DNA from: Alphaproteobacteria bacterium
GTDB taxonomy: Bacteria; Pseudomonadota; Alphaproteobacteria; UBA2966
Assembly: GCA_018654745.1 (NCBI GenBank)
Contig: JABILA010000037.1
Span: forward strand, 60,038 to 124,037
Reading direction: 5' to 3'
Length of the DNA stretch: 64,000 nucleotides
The notes beneath the pieces are model-generated. The model made no database searches. It saw only the letters and a program-made list of their open reading frames with translations, and was not told the DNA's origin. This document shows positions 35,025-45,782 of this stretch, piece after piece (positions within the stretch are counted from its first letter, which is position 1; each line of letters opens with the position of its first letter). Both the position numbers and the translations under genes were made by a program.

Positions 35025-37082
35025 ATGTTATCTGCGCGCGGCGAGTATTCAGCAGACAAGGCCAGGTCGCTGGAAGCCGAATTAGTAAACAGGGTCGACG
35101 AAAAGGGATTTTTCAGGTCTCTTGCCGGCCAGCACGGTGTGCGGATTGCAACCCTGAGCAGGCTTTTTGTCATATTTCTGGTTTTGATGACGTTCGGGAT
35201 CGTCTGGATTACGCTGATGAATGTCGGCAGTAGTCGCGAAGTCGTTGATCAGTGGCGTGCGCTGGAGCAAAGCAACGCGCTCAAGAATGCTGCTGTACGT
35301 CGCCTTGATATGGCGGAACTGATCAATTGCTATCAGCTGTTCCTGGGTCGCGCTGATCAGGAAAGCCGACAAGTTGTTCTCTCCAACGTCGAAGAATCCG
35401 AGCGCGCCATTGCAGCCTACAAGGCAACAAACACTTCCAATGCAGAAAATCAGGCCTTGCAAACGATATCCAGGGCTGTTGAAAGCTACAGGATTGCCGT
35501 AACGGATGTTTTCGAAAAGGACATCCGTCAGAAGATTCACAGCGAAAAAATCGCGGAAATAAACGCAAACACCTACCAGGCCATCCTGGCTGTAAAAATG
35601 CTGAAGGCGGAGCACGACTATCAGCGCGATATCGGATTTGCCCGGATGGGAACATCCGTTGAAGGCATGATGTCAATTCTGAAGATAATTGCTGTCAGTT
35701 CCAGCATTATGGCGGCCCTGATCGGTGCTTCTATCTGGTGGCTGAGCAATCGTCTGTTGATCAATCCTTTGTTGGCATTGAAGCTAAGTATGATCAAGCT
35801 GGCTAACGGGGATATTGGTGAAGAAAAACGCCCTGGCGAAATGCTGACTGACATCCGCGAAATGGCAACCAGCGTTGAAGTTTTCAGACGAAATCTGATT
35901 GACGCCGAACGACTGAGAAAAGAAGAAAAAGAAGCCCAACAAAGAATTCGAATTCTCTCCCAGGCCATTGAACAAAGTCCGGCTTCGGTTGTCCTGGTCG
36001 ACCTGGACAAGCGCATTCAGTATTCCAATCCACAATTCAGCGATGTCTCGGGCTATTCGGCAAAAGAACTGACGGGCAAGGTATTCGATGCCATGTTGTT
36101 GCCAGATGCCGAGAAAAATTCAGGTGATCACATCTGGCGCAGGGCAACTGTGAGCGGTGGCTGGAGCGGTGAGATTCTCAGTGAAGCCAAGGACGGTAGC
36201 CACATCTGGGCGCATCTGGTTGTCAGCCCGGTGCGGGATGCAAACGAAAAAATCTCACACTTCCTGGTGGTTCTTGAAGATATATCGCAACGGAAAGAGT
36301 TTGAAGCCCGCCTGATCGAGGCCAAGGAAACCGCGGAAGTCGCCTATCGATCCAAAACCGAGTTCCTGGCAAATATGACCCACGAATTGCGCACACCCCT
36401 GAATGCGATTATCGGATTTTCCGAAATTATCAAAGGGGAGATGCTGGGGCCTCTTGGGCAGCCCAGCTATCTCGAATATTCCAATGATATCTACGACAGT
36501 GGGCGGCATTTATTGGGGCTGATCGAAGAAATTCTGGACTTTTCCAAGATTGAGGCTGGTAAAATGGAACTGGTCGAAGAAGAAATGGATTTGCTGCCGG
36601 CCATCCGTTTGAGCCGTAACATTGTCGGCGAACGGGCGCGCCGGGAGAACATCGCTATCCATCTTGATCTGCCTGACCAACCCGTGATGCTGAGAGCTGA
36701 TGAACGCAAGATCAAACAGATATTACTCAATCTGGTTTCCAACGCTGTCAAGTTTTCGCACGGGGACAGTGAAGTTATCATAGGCACCCGGATCGATACC
36801 GAGCAACAGGTCCAGATTTACGTCCAGGATTTTGGTATCGGCATTTCCCCGGACGATATTGCCACGGCATTGGCCCCGTTTGGCCAGGTTGAAAGCAAAC
36901 TCAGTCGAACATATGAAGGCACGGGCCTTGGTTTGCCGCTTTCCAAATCACTTGTTGAGGCACATGGGGGTTGTTTGACAATTGAAAGCGAAAGAGATGT
37001 CGGAACAACGGTCACGGCGACTTTCCCTGTTGATCGGAACCTCAATGAACTCCTCGAGAATTCCCTTGTTCAATTAACTTGA
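35025..37082 (+). CDS. Membrane histidine kinase with HAMP and PAS domains
   Basis: A 685-residue sensor kinase. Two membrane helices (about 46-66 and 218-240) bracket a 150-residue outside helical sensor; HAMP about 240-295; PAS about 310-420; HisKA with the phosphorylated His453 in [14 protein letters not shown]; and a HATPase domain with NLVSNAVKF, DFGIGI and GTGLGL. GGAAGAG precedes the ATG. It lacks a receiver domain, so it needs a separate partner; the OmpR-type regulator at 40891 and the lone receiver at 42017 are in reach. The signal is unknown. Confidence 0.87.
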   Translation: MLSARGEYSADKARSLEAELVNRVDEKGFFRSLAGQHGVRIATLSRLFVIFLVLMTFGIVWITLMNVGSSREVVDQWRALEQSNALKNAAVRRLDMAELINCYQLFLGRADQESRQVVLSNVEESERAIAAYKATNTSNAENQALQTISRAVESYRIAVTDVFEKDIRQKIHSEKIAEINANTYQAILAVKMLKAEHDYQRDIGFARMGTSVEGMMSILKIIAVSSSIMAALIGASIWWLSNRLLINPLLALKLSMIKLANGDIGEEKRPGEMLTDIREMATSVEVFRRNLIDAERLRKEEKEAQQRIRILSQAIEQSPASVVLVDLDKRIQYSNPQFSDVSGYSAKELTGKVFDAMLLPDAEKNSGDHIWRRATVSGGWSGEILSEAKDGSHIWAHLVVSPVRDANEKISHFLVVLEDISQRKEFEARLIEAKETAEVAYRSKTEFLANMTHELRTPLNAIIGFSEIIKGEMLGPLGQPSYLEYSNDIYDSGRHLLGLIEEILDFSKIEAGKMELVEEEMDLLPAIRLSRNIVGERARRENIAIHLDLPDQPVMLRADERKIKQILLNLVSNAVKFSHGDSEVIIGTRIDTEQQVQIYVQDFGIGISPDDIATALAPFGQVESKLSRTYEGTGLGLPLSKSLVEAHGGCLTIESERDVGTTVTATFPVDRNLNELLENSLVQLT

Positions 37083-37279
37083 ACCAACCAGAATGATTAT
37101 GTTTCAGTGTCTTACCGAGACATAATATGGATCAAACTCTTGAAAGTAATGCAGATATGAGACAAGGCTGATCGGTTAAGCCCGTATTTGCTTTAAACGA
37201 AATCCCGTTCGCAACAATGCCGCATGTTGCGGTATAACAAATAGATCCTTTCGACTTTCCGGTCAGTTTGCTTCTGCAC

Positions 37280-40200
37280 ATGAAACCCTCATCCAGACAT
37301 TTCACAATCTTTGGCAAGACACTCATTTTATTGGTGACAGTTACGGTTGTCGCCTTTGTCGCTGTGCTTGTGCTGGCGAGTCTGGGTCAGTTGGAACAAC
37401 CGACGCGGATTGTTCTTGTCGTCGGCGCCGTACTGGCGTTTGTTTCCGCCGGTTTGTTCGTCGGGATCTGGCGGTTTTTACTGCTCCCCTTGTCGGTACT
37501 TGCCGACAAACTGGATAACTCAGGTGTTGTTCGGGCGAAACACCATCACGATACGACAGCAATTGTTTCGGACGAAAACGATGTCCTGGAGCGAATTGAA
37601 AACAAGACGGTAATACTCAACGAAGTCGCTGAGGACAGTGAACTCGCCGTCAAGCGCGCCGAGGCCGTTTTTTCTCAAATTCTGTCCAATTCAAATGAGA
37701 GCATTTGCCGCATTGATTGTTACGGGCATTTTCTGCTCTGCGATGACGGTTTCGTTTCGGCACTGGGATTCGATACATCCGAAGACTTGATTGCAGATTG
37801 CGGGAATTCATTTGTTCATCTGTTTCAGAACAAATCCCGGGCGGAGCGCTTTCTTTCCAGGTTAATCGCAAATTCCGAGGCAACGGAACGACTGGTTTAC
37901 CTACGGTGTGGGCAGGGATCATCCTTGTGTGTTGATCTTTTTGCCAGCGCAATTCGGGATCATGACAACGAAATTATCTTCTTGCAGATAAACCTGAGTG
38001 ATGCTTCCAGATTGACATCCATGGCCAGTGAACTGGAAGAAGCGCGTGAATTCCAGCGGCTTTTTAGCAGCTGGACAGAATTGCTGCTCCAGGAGAATGA
38101 AGAAACCGACCTTACGATCAGTTTTTGCCGTCTGCTTGTCGAAAATGGCGGCTATAAGCTCGCCTGGATCGGGGCCGTTCTCGACGAAGGTGACTACAGT
38201 GTTCGTCCTGTCGCCGTCTACGGAACCAATATGGGTTATGTGCATGGCCTTCAGCGTTCATGGACGGACGAGGTGATTGAATACGGGCCGGTTGCTGCCG
38301 CGATCAGAAATGGTCAACCTGCCTCTGTCAGGGATGTTCAGTCGCTGGAGAAGTTCCAAAGTCACAGACAGGAATTTGTGAACAGAGATATTGGCAGTAT
38401 TTTGGTCATTCCCCTGCAGGTCGATCTGGCAACCAGCGGTGTATTGGTTATCTATTCAGGCTCTACAACAGCATTCGCGGAGAACGAAGTTAACTGGCTG
38501 GTAGAACTGGCCAGCAGTATGTCCATGGGGGTCGCGCAATTGCGCGACCGGAAAATTCTTCAAAAGGCAGAAAAAGCCAAATCCCGAGCCGAGCGAAACT
38601 ATCGGGAAATATTTGACAACGCAGTGGAAGGCATGATCCAGCTGTCGCCGGATCAGCAAATCATTAATGCAAATTTTGCAACGGCCCATATCCTGGGGTT
38701 TCAATCAATTGAAGAATTGCTGAGGCAAGGTGAAAATGTTGGCAGAAACCTGTTGGCCTTACAAGCGAGGGCTCAGGAAGAGTTACAGGATGAAGGAAGC
38801 GATTCGGTTGGCGGTCGACAGGAGATCCAGTGGATCGGCGCGGACAAGGAACAGGTCTGGCTGTCGGTTAGTCTGCACCCGAATCTTGACAGTCAGGGAC
38901 ACATAACCCGTTACGATGGCGTGATGTCTGACGTGACGGATGACCGTCTGACTAAAGCCAATTTGCGGAAACTTTCCCGCGCCGTCGAACAGAGCCCGGT
39001 TGCCGTTATGATCACCGATATCAATGGTGATATTGAATATGTAAACAATAAATTTTCGGTCGTTAGTGGCTACCGCCCGGAGGAAGTGCTGGGAAAGAAG
39101 CCCAGCATTCTCAAATCCGGTTACACGTCTGGTGCAGAATACTCGAATTTGTGGCGGACGGTATCCAATGGCGGGGAGTGGCAAGGCGAATTTCACAACC
39201 GAAAGAAAAATGGTGAACTGTTTTGGGAGGCCGTGTCGATTTCTCCAATTCGCGATGCCCGGGGGCAGATAACGCACTATCTGGCGGTGAAGGAAGACGT
39301 CACGAAAGCCAAGGCGGCGGATGAAGCGCTCCGGCAAACCGGAGCCCATCTCGAGACAATCCTGAATAACATTGTTGAAGGCATCGTTAGCGCCGATGAA
39401 AACGGAGTTATCACCGGATTCAATGCTGCTGCCGAGACAATGTTTGGTTACAGCGCAGAGGGCGCGATTGGCCAGACCATCTCTATGCTCGCAGGTGATG
39501 GTCCGCAGGGCGAACTCCATACAAGAATTTTCGACAGTTTCAGACTTGAGCAAAATTCACCGTATTTTGGTCATGTCATCGAAGTGACAGGGCGCCATTC
39601 CGACGGCACGCAATTCCCTTTGGAAATATCCGTGGGTGTTGCTCTGACAAAGACCTCTAGGGTCTTCCTCGGTACCTACCGCGACATCAGTGAAAGAAAA
39701 GAAATTGAGCGCGAACGTCAGGAACTTGGCGAACGACTGGTCAATTCGCAAAAACTTGAGAGTGTCGGCCAGCTGGCTGGGGGCATCGCACATGACTTCA
39801 ATAACATTCTGACGCCCATTGTTGGTTATGTTGAGCTGGCCAAACGCAGTGTCGAAGAAGAAACCCAGGTTTACAAGGATCTGGTGCGTATTGAACGCAG
39901 TGCCCGGCGTGCGCGTGAACTTACCACCAAGATATTGAATTTCAGCCGCCCGGCAGCGACCGAGGTTCAGCCGACAGAACTTGTCAGCATTGTTGCCGAA
40001 GCAGTCGACATGGTCCGGATTACCGCTGGCAGCGACGTTGAAATTGAATGGGTGGATGAAAGTGAAAATCCGATTGTGTCCGGAGATCCTTCCCAACTGA
40101 GCCAGATCGTCATGAACCTTGTAACAAATGCCCGCCAGGCAATCGGAGATGCGAAAGGACATATTCAGGTTCGCCTGGACAGTGTCGATGATGCCCGGCT

Positions 40201-40876
40201 GTCAAATCAAGCCAGCTTGAAATACCAGACAGGCAAATACGTCAGAATGCGTATCGAAGACGATGGTCCGGGGATGGATGAAGAAATATTGTCAAAAATA
40301 TTTGAACCATTCTTTACGACCAAACCGACAGGAACCGGCCTTGGTATGGCGACCGTTATGGGAATTGTGAACGGTATGGAAGGCGCGATTGACGTCCATA
40401 GCGAGCCTGGAAAAGGTACAATAATTGATATCTATCTGCCGCGTTCCAATGACACAAAAAGTGCTGACAATTTGCCGGTATATACGGGTGAATTGATCGC
40501 AGGTGACGAACATATAATGTTTGTGGATGACGAAACGGAACATACTGACCTCGCACGACGCATGCTTGAAAATTATGGCTATACCGTCACGCCCATGGAC
40601 GACAGCGAAGCGGCCCTGAAGGATTTCAAGTCCCGACCAGATGATTTTGACCTGGTTGTTACAGACCAGATGATGCCAAAACTGTCCGGGCATGAACTGG
40701 CTCTTGCCATGTGGGAAGTCAGACCGGAACTACCGATTGTCGCTATCAGCGGATATAGCAAGAATGTATCGGCATCCAATGCCAGTAAACTCGGCTATCA
40801 GGATTTTCTCGCCAAACCTTTTGACCTGAAATCGCTTGTGACTGCGGTTCGTCGATCACTGGATGAGCAAGGTTAA
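37280..40876 (+). CDS. Large hybrid histidine kinase (PAS, GAF, several PAS, HisKA, HATPase, REC)
   Basis: About 1198 residues. Two membrane helices near the N-terminus (about 8-35 and 40-60) with little between them, a short PAS-like region, a GAF-type domain (about 240-420), three PAS/PAC repeats (about 430-800; VEQSPVAVMITDINGDIEYVN, NNIVEGIVSADENGVITGFN), then a HisKA of the HDFNN type (His838 in LAGGIAHDFNN), HATPase, and a C-terminal receiver with Asp1129 in VVTDQMMP. The receiver may be a phosphate sink or relay. ATG at 37280; a TTG 12 bp upstream is an alternative. Cytoplasmic GAF/PAS suggest an internal redox or ligand signal. Confidence 0.85.
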   Translation: MKPSSRHFTIFGKTLILLVTVTVVAFVAVLVLASLGQLEQPTRIVLVVGAVLAFVSAGLFVGIWRFLLLPLSVLADKLDNSGVVRAKHHHDTTAIVSDENDVLERIENKTVILNEVAEDSELAVKRAEAVFSQILSNSNESICRIDCYGHFLLCDDGFVSALGFDTSEDLIADCGNSFVHLFQNKSRAERFLSRLIANSEATERLVYLRCGQGSSLCVDLFASAIRDHDNEIIFLQINLSDASRLTSMASELEEAREFQRLFSSWTELLLQENEETDLTISFCRLLVENGGYKLAWIGAVLDEGDYSVRPVAVYGTNMGYVHGLQRSWTDEVIEYGPVAAAIRNGQPASVRDVQSLEKFQSHRQEFVNRDIGSILVIPLQVDLATSGVLVIYSGSTTAFAENEVNWLVELASSMSMGVAQLRDRKILQKAEKAKSRAERNYREIFDNAVEGMIQLSPDQQIINANFATAHILGFQSIEELLRQGENVGRNLLALQARAQEELQDEGSDSVGGRQEIQWIGADKEQVWLSVSLHPNLDSQGHITRYDGVMSDVTDDRLTKANLRKLSRAVEQSPVAVMITDINGDIEYVNNKFSVVSGYRPEEVLGKKPSILKSGYTSGAEYSNLWRTVSNGGEWQGEFHNRKKNGELFWEAVSISPIRDARGQITHYLAVKEDVTKAKAADEALRQTGAHLETILNNIVEGIVSADENGVITGFNAAAETMFGYSAEGAIGQTISMLAGDGPQGELHTRIFDSFRLEQNSPYFGHVIEVTGRHSDGTQFPLEISVGVALTKTSRVFLGTYRDISERKEIERERQELGERLVNSQKLESVGQLAGGIAHDFNNILTPIVGYVELAKRSVEEETQVYKDLVRIERSARRARELTTKILNFSRPAATEVQPTELVSIVAEAVDMVRITAGSDVEIEWVDESENPIVSGDPSQLSQIVMNLVTNARQAIGDAKGHIQVRLDSVDDARLSNQASLKYQTGKYVRMRIEDDGPGMDEEILSKIFEPFFTTKPTGTGLGMATVMGIVNGMEGAIDVHSEPGKGTIIDIYLPRSNDTKSADNLPVYTGELIAGDEHIMFVDDETEHTDLARRMLENYGYTVTPMDDSEAALKDFKSRPDDFDLVVTDQMMPKLSGHELALAMWEVRPELPIVAISGYSKNVSASNASKLGYQDFLAKPFDLKSLVTAVRRSLDEQG

Positions 40877-40890
40877 CGCTAAATCAGGCG

Positions 40891-41616
40891 TCAGGATTTT
40901 TTTACGGTTGCCGAAAAAATGTACCCGACGTTGCGGATGGTTTTGATTAGTTCAGGAGACTTGGGATCAACCTCGATCTTGCGTCGTAAACGCCCAAGCC
41001 TGACGTCAATACTCCGATCAAAAGCCGGCCGATAGCTGGAAGTGAGCAAATCAAGCAGCTGGTCCCTGCTCAATACCCGGTTGGCATGGGTGACGAAGGC
41101 GAGCAGCATGTCAAACTCACCGCTGGTCAACGAAACGGCTTCACCGTCAGCTGAAATGAGTTTCCGCCCCGCAGCATCGAGTTGCCAGTTATCAAACGAG
41201 TATGTCTCGCCCGTGCTTTGTGTTTCAACCGGCGCACTGGCTGTAACCCGCCGCAAGACACTTCTTACCCTGGCCAGTAATTCACGGGGTTCAAACGGTT
41301 TCGTAACGTAATCGTCAGCACCGACCTCCAGGCCAACGATACGGTCTGTGGTGTCGCCCCGGCCACTGAGGATAATGATACCAATATTGGTATGCTCCTT
41401 GAAACTTCGGGTCAGGGTCAGGCCATCTGTACCCGGCAGGCCAATGTCAACAATCGCAAGATCAAAATTGTCCTGGTGAATACGTTCCATGGCGTCCGGT
41501 CCATTTTCGGCGGTCGCCACTTTATAACCGGCGTCGACCAGACAACGCTCGACGATTTCAAGCACATCTGGATCGTCATCTACGATCAGAACATATCCCA
41601 GAGAATCCAGTGTCAT
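40891..41616 (-). CDS. OmpR/PhoB-type response regulator
   Basis: A 241-residue two-domain regulator. The receiver (5-120) has the acidic pair in IVDDDP, phospho-acceptor Asp57 in AIVDIGLPG and Lys in DDYVTKPF. The winged-helix DNA-binding domain (about 140-235) includes LTSGEFDMLLAFVTHANRVLSRDQLL and RSIDVRLGRLRRKIE. It is convergent with the hybrid kinase gene, whose stop is 14 bp away. It is a plausible target of one of the neighbouring kinases; target genes unknown. Confidence 0.92.
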   Translation of the reverse strand: MTLDSLGYVLIVDDDPDVLEIVERCLVDAGYKVATAENGPDAMERIHQDNFDLAIVDIGLPGTDGLTLTRSFKEHTNIGIIILSGRGDTTDRIVGLEVGADDYVTKPFEPRELLARVRSVLRRVTASAPVETQSTGETYSFDNWQLDAAGRKLISADGEAVSLTSGEFDMLLAFVTHANRVLSRDQLLDLLTSSYRPAFDRSIDVRLGRLRRKIEVDPKSPELIKTIRNVGYIFSATVKKS

Positions 41617-42016
41617 CTCAGCATTTTACCAAATATGGCCCAGCGCATTGTGTGAATTATTGCAGCTGTTTAACCCGGGGTGAAAAAAACACAAGTCTTG
41701 CTAAAAACTTGACAGAATTTCATATCGCATTGAAAAGAAATATCGTTTTGCGACACCAAAGTCCAGACGAGACACCGAATCTGCCTGAAACCGGCAAGTA
41801 AAAGGCACCCGAATTACTGTTCAGGTAATCTTTCAACATTATGCCGCGCCTTTCATTTACACCCGATGCCTGGACATCAAAAGACACAATCTGAAACATT
41901 GCAGACCTGATGACGACATGATCGGGGTCCAGATTTACGTTGTCGCTGCTGTCTTGAAACAGTTTTGCCAACGCAGCCGAGGCGACACGGTTCAAAATTG
42001 CAAGAGTATCAGTACC
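41617..42016. other. 400-bp divergent intergenic region
   Basis: Separates the OmpR-type regulator (minus) and the receiver gene (plus). It presumably carries promoters for both. Short frames cross it but none has a protein-like composition together with a ribosome site. I see no tRNA, riboswitch or clear operator. Confidence 0.45.
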
Positions 42017-42439
42017 ATGACGCACTACCGGCTATTTGTTGTTGACGACAATCCTGAAATTGGCGAGTTGATCCAGGAGATCGCAGAGCCGCTTGATATG
42101 GAGTCTGTCGTTATTACCAATTCCAATGATTTCAAATCGCAGTGGATGGACAACAAGCCGGATCTTCTGGTTCTGGATATGGTCATGCCCGATATGGATG
42201 GTTTCGATTTGATCCAATGGCTGGCCCAAACAACATGCGATGTTCCCATAATCCTGATCTCTGGCCGCGAAGAGATGTACGCCAGAGCCGCAAGCAAACT
42301 TGGAAAGACGAAAGGCCTGTGCATTCCACATGTCTTGAGCAAGCCGTTTTCGGTTGTCGAAATGGAAACGGCACTTTGCGATGCACTGGGGATTCCCTCG
42401 CATGAAACTGCAAGAGAAGTCAAAACGGCAACAGGTTAA
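42017..42439 (+). CDS. Single-domain response regulator (CheY-like receiver)
   Basis: A 140-residue stand-alone receiver: LFVVDDNPEIGEL with the acidic pair at 10-11, Asp54 in LVLDMVMPDMDGF as phospho-acceptor, and Ser/Lys in ISGREE...LSKPFSV. No output domain. The ATG at 42017 gives a normal receiver start. It lies about 100 bp upstream of the chemoreceptor gene on the same strand. It could be a partner of the nearby kinases or of the receptor pathway, but no cheA/cheW is seen. Confidence 0.85.
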   Translation: MTHYRLFVVDDNPEIGELIQEIAEPLDMESVVITNSNDFKSQWMDNKPDLLVLDMVMPDMDGFDLIQWLAQTTCDVPIILISGREEMYARAASKLGKTKGLCIPHVLSKPFSVVEMETALCDALGIPSHETAREVKTATG

Positions 42440-42542
42440 TTGAAATTGAACAGCAGATCTCCGGTACAGAAGTGATTCCGGTAGAAAAGCTGACAAAAAG
42501 ATCGATACAGGCAAGTCGGTCACAATGAATAAGGAACACATC

Positions 42543-44651
42543 ATGTCTGCTCTTTTCCGGTTGGGTGTTACGGCCCGTATTTTTTCTCTGATAGCCCTGG
42601 CTCTAGCTGGCATTATCACAGTTTCGACTTTCCTGATTATGGAACGCCGATCCGCTGCGGTCGAAATGGAAGCGCTGAATGAATTGAGTCAGTTCGCGCC
42701 TGTCGTCAGTGCCGTGGTTCATGAACTGCAAAAAGAACGTGGTATGTCCGCCGGATTTATCGGCAGCAAGGGTGTGAATTTCAAGGCCACTTTGCCTGGA
42801 CAGCGCGACGACAGTAACAAGCGCCGGGCTGCCTTTTTACAGGGCATGGAAAAATTCCCGTTTGAGCTTTATGGCGAAGACATTGCAAACGAAATGGGGA
42901 TCGCAGCAGAAGCACTGACAAAGCTGGATGCAACACGGGCATCAGTCTCCAGCCTGAAACTGAGTGTTCCGCAGATGGCGAAATACTACACAGGTACGAT
43001 CGCCAAATTGTTGAATGTTGTCGAAGGCATGACCCACTACAGTGAGGACGGCGAAGTTTCGCAAGCCATTGCCGCCTATACAGCCTACCTTCAAGGCAAG
43101 GAACGTGCGGGTATTGAACGTGCCATGGGTGCCGGTGGTTTTGGCGCGAAAGCGTTCAATCCAGTTGTCTATCGGAAATTCCTGCAACTGATCGCCATGC
43201 AGGATACCTACCTCAGCCGTTTCTATCTGCAGGCCGAACCGGAAATTGTCGCCTTGCACAAGGAAACTGTTGTCGGACCGGCAGTAGACGAAGTTAACCG
43301 GCTGCGGACCATCGCCATAGAAAGTCAGCGTATGGGCTCAACCGGTGGCGTAACCGCTACACATTGGTTCGGTACGATCACCAAAAAGATTGATCTGCTG
43401 AAAAAAGTCGAAGACGGCATAGCAGAATATCTTACCAACCTGACGGGCTCCATCCTGCAGCAAGCACGAACAGAACTCTATTTGATGCTGGGAAGTGTTG
43501 TTGTTCTTGTTCTGGTCGTTGGCGGTTTCGCGACAGTTATCGCTTTCGGAATTTCCCGTCCGATCAATGAACTTACGGAGACAATGGAAGTCCTGGCAGG
43601 CGGCAAGCTGGACACTGAAATTCGTTTTATCGACCGTGTCGACGAAATTGGTGGCATGGCCCGGGCGGTAGAGGTCTTCAAGGAGCAGGGCATTGCCAAG
43701 ACCCGGCTTGAAGAAGAAGAAGCCCAGGCGCGACTTGAACGCAAGGCAAAAGAGAAATCTGACCGTGAGCGCGAGGAAACGGCGAGAAACGAGGAGCAAG
43801 CTCATATCTCACGTGTCGAGGATCTGACGTCCGGGTTCGAAATGTCGGTTGACGAAGTTCTGACGATTGTATCATCCTCGACGACGCAGGTTGAATCATC
43901 AGCCCGCAACATGAGTGATATTGCCCGCCAGACGATGGACCATAGTGTCATGGTTGCGTCGGCAGCAGAGCAAGCGACAAACAGTGTTCAAACTGTTGCC
44001 GCAGCTGCCGAAGAACTGACGGCATCAATTGGTGAAATCAGCCGACAGGTCCACCAATCTACATCGGTGGCTCAAAACGCTGTCGCTGCGGCAGACAGCA
44101 CAAATATCACCATCCGCAAACTTGCTGACAATGCCCAGAAAGTTGGAGATGTTGTTAATCTGATTAATGACATTGCCAGTCAAACAGGCTTGCTGGCATT
44201 GAACGCCACTATCGAAGCAGCACGCGCCGGTGAGGCAGGCAAGGGCTTTGCCGTCGTTGCCTCAGAGGTCAAGGATCTGGCAAGCCAGACAGCCAAGGCC
44301 ACTGAGGAAATTGCCTCCCAGGTTTCTTCTATCCAGAACGCAACAGAAGAAGCGGTCGACGCGATCGGTGATATTACCAAAACGATTGCCGAAATGAACG
44401 AAATTGCTACGGCAATTGCCTCTGCGGTTGAAGAGCAGGGGGCGGCGACAAATGAGATCAGTCGCAACGTTCAGGAAGCTGCCAGCGGAACCCAGGAAGT
44501 TTCCGCCAGCATCATTGATGTGAAAAACGGATCAGAAGAAACGGGTGCTGCATCAAGCGAGGTTCTGAATGCCTCGGTTGAACTCAATCAGCGATTTGCT
44601 TCATTGCAATCGGATGTTGAGGAGTTCCTGTCACAGATCAAGGTCGCGTAA
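42543..44651 (+). CDS. Methyl-accepting chemotaxis protein with NIT sensor domain
   Basis: A 702-residue chemoreceptor. A membrane helix at about 8-30 and a second at about 320-345 bracket a periplasmic NIT (nitrate/nitrite-sensing type) domain that includes [20 protein letters not shown] about 345-400 is followed by a coiled-coil linker rich in Glu/Arg and the signalling tip [18 protein letters not shown], the invariant site for CheA/CheW. The ATG at 42543 is chosen because AAGGA lies 8 bp upstream; an in-frame ATG 18 bp earlier is possible. NIT family membership suggests a nitrate- or nitrite-like ligand, unproven. Confidence 0.9.
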   Translation: MSALFRLGVTARIFSLIALALAGIITVSTFLIMERRSAAVEMEALNELSQFAPVVSAVVHELQKERGMSAGFIGSKGVNFKATLPGQRDDSNKRRAAFLQGMEKFPFELYGEDIANEMGIAAEALTKLDATRASVSSLKLSVPQMAKYYTGTIAKLLNVVEGMTHYSEDGEVSQAIAAYTAYLQGKERAGIERAMGAGGFGAKAFNPVVYRKFLQLIAMQDTYLSRFYLQAEPEIVALHKETVVGPAVDEVNRLRTIAIESQRMGSTGGVTATHWFGTITKKIDLLKKVEDGIAEYLTNLTGSILQQARTELYLMLGSVVVLVLVVGGFATVIAFGISRPINELTETMEVLAGGKLDTEIRFIDRVDEIGGMARAVEVFKEQGIAKTRLEEEEAQARLERKAKEKSDREREETARNEEQAHISRVEDLTSGFEMSVDEVLTIVSSSTTQVESSARNMSDIARQTMDHSVMVASAAEQATNSVQTVAAAAEELTASIGEISRQVHQSTSVAQNAVAAADSTNITIRKLADNAQKVGDVVNLINDIASQTGLLALNATIEAARAGEAGKGFAVVASEVKDLASQTAKATEEIASQVSSIQNATEEAVDAIGDITKTIAEMNEIATAIASAVEEQGAATNEISRNVQEAASGTQEVSASIIDVKNGSEETGAASSEVLNASVELNQRFASLQSDVEEFLSQIKVA

Positions 44652-44698
44652 TTCTGGAAGACGCTGCTTTGTAATCTGGATCCAATAGATCAAAACAG

Positions 44699-44734
44699 GG
44701 GATTGGTTCACAATTTGTGGCCAATCCCTTTTTT
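44699..44734 (+). terminator. Rho-independent terminator of the chemoreceptor gene
   Basis: GGGATTGG (44699-44706) pairs exactly with CCAATCCC (44721-44728), with additional pairing inside the loop, followed by TTTTTT (44729-44734). It lies 48 bp after the MCP stop codon and just before the convergent glycosyltransferase gene. Confidence 0.88.
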
Positions 44735-44748
44735 GTTGAGACGATCGC

Positions 44749-45612
44749 TTACGAAAATAACCTGCTGATCGTTCCATTCAGGCGGCCCCAATCCCTCGCC
44801 GCCTTGGACCAGCTTCCGGTCAGGCTGCGCAGCATGGCTTTGGATAAAAGCCGGGGTGCATCCGAAAATGTCATCAGGAATGCTGTTCGGGGTCCCAGAT
44901 GCTTTTGGCGGTACAACGTCAGCGACCGTCCCATATGATAGTCACGTCGATAAGCAATGCGGGCACTGGGAATGGTTGAGGTTCCACCAAGATGTATTGC
45001 CTGGGCGGCCGGCTCCAGAATCAGGGAATAACCGGCATTGGCGACTCGCCAGCAAAAATCATCATCTTCATAAAAAAGAAAAAATGTTTCATCAAATCCA
45101 CCGATTTGTTTCGCGACATCTGTTCGAACCAAAAAGGCAGCACCACTGAGAAATTCGGCACATACAGGCCCTTCAGGCAAAGGGTCCAGGCGTTTACGGC
45201 TCATACCCTTACGGCGATGAAGGGCCTTGTCATGGCTATAGTCCAGCGCGCCGTCAGGGTCGACGATAGCCGGTGCGATCATACCTGCGTCCGGAAACCG
45301 TCGGGCACAATCCAGCATGCGTTCCAGATTTTGACCGTCCAGGACGGCGTCAGGATTAATGACAAGCGACCATTCCGTATCAATGTTCTCGAAGCCGCGG
45401 TTTACCCCGGCACCAAACCCCGGATTTTCACCCGTTTCGATCACCTTCGTATTGTCACGCTGTCGGCAGATTTCGGCCGTATTGTCTTTGCTGTCATTGT
45501 CGATAACAACGGTCGGCTGGCCCGGAATTGCGTCGAGACAATCGGCAATGACCTGGCTGCTGTTATAGCTGACAATCAGGCGTGTTACGGATAATAAGTC
45601 GGGATCAGGCAT
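44749..45612 (-). CDS. Family 2 glycosyltransferase
   Basis: A 287-residue cytoplasmic GT-A enzyme: RLIVSYNSSQVIADCLDAI at the start, VVIDNDSKDNTAEIC, NPGFGAGVNRGFENIDTEWSLVINPDAVL with the DxD-like NPD, and FFLFYEDDDFCWRVANAGY, all typical of rhamnosyl-transferase-like GT2 proteins of surface polysaccharides. Starts are ATG 45612 (chosen, adjacent to the conserved domain), ATG 45648 or GTG 45672. It is divergent from rfbB-rfbA, which make the dTDP-sugar precursor, so a role in surface glycan assembly is likely. Confidence 0.87.
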   Translation of the reverse strand: MPDPDLLSVTRLIVSYNSSQVIADCLDAIPGQPTVVIDNDSKDNTAEICRQRDNTKVIETGENPGFGAGVNRGFENIDTEWSLVINPDAVLDGQNLERMLDCARRFPDAGMIAPAIVDPDGALDYSHDKALHRRKGMSRKRLDPLPEGPVCAEFLSGAAFLVRTDVAKQIGGFDETFFLFYEDDDFCWRVANAGYSLILEPAAQAIHLGGTSTIPSARIAYRRDYHMGRSLTLYRQKHLGPRTAFLMTFSDAPRLLSKAMLRSLTGSWSKAARDWGRLNGTISRLFS

Positions 45613-45782
45613 CTGGTTCTGGTCATAGGTCAGGAGATACGGCAACATAGAGCATATCTCGGTGATTGACACTGTCTGACTGACCTGCGATAGCCTGACG
45701 AGCGGCTGGCAATCGGGCCGATGAAAGAGATCAAAATCACCACTACGCTGTTATTGTTGGTTATAAAGCGGCCAGAACGAAG

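Noticed and set aside
38783..39553. Minus-strand open frame of 256 codons inside the hybrid kinase
   Set aside because: Antisense to conserved PAS domains and without protein-like composition.
41720..42025. Minus-strand 101-codon frame in the divergent region
   Set aside because: No ribosome site, no recognised motif, overlaps the receiver start region.
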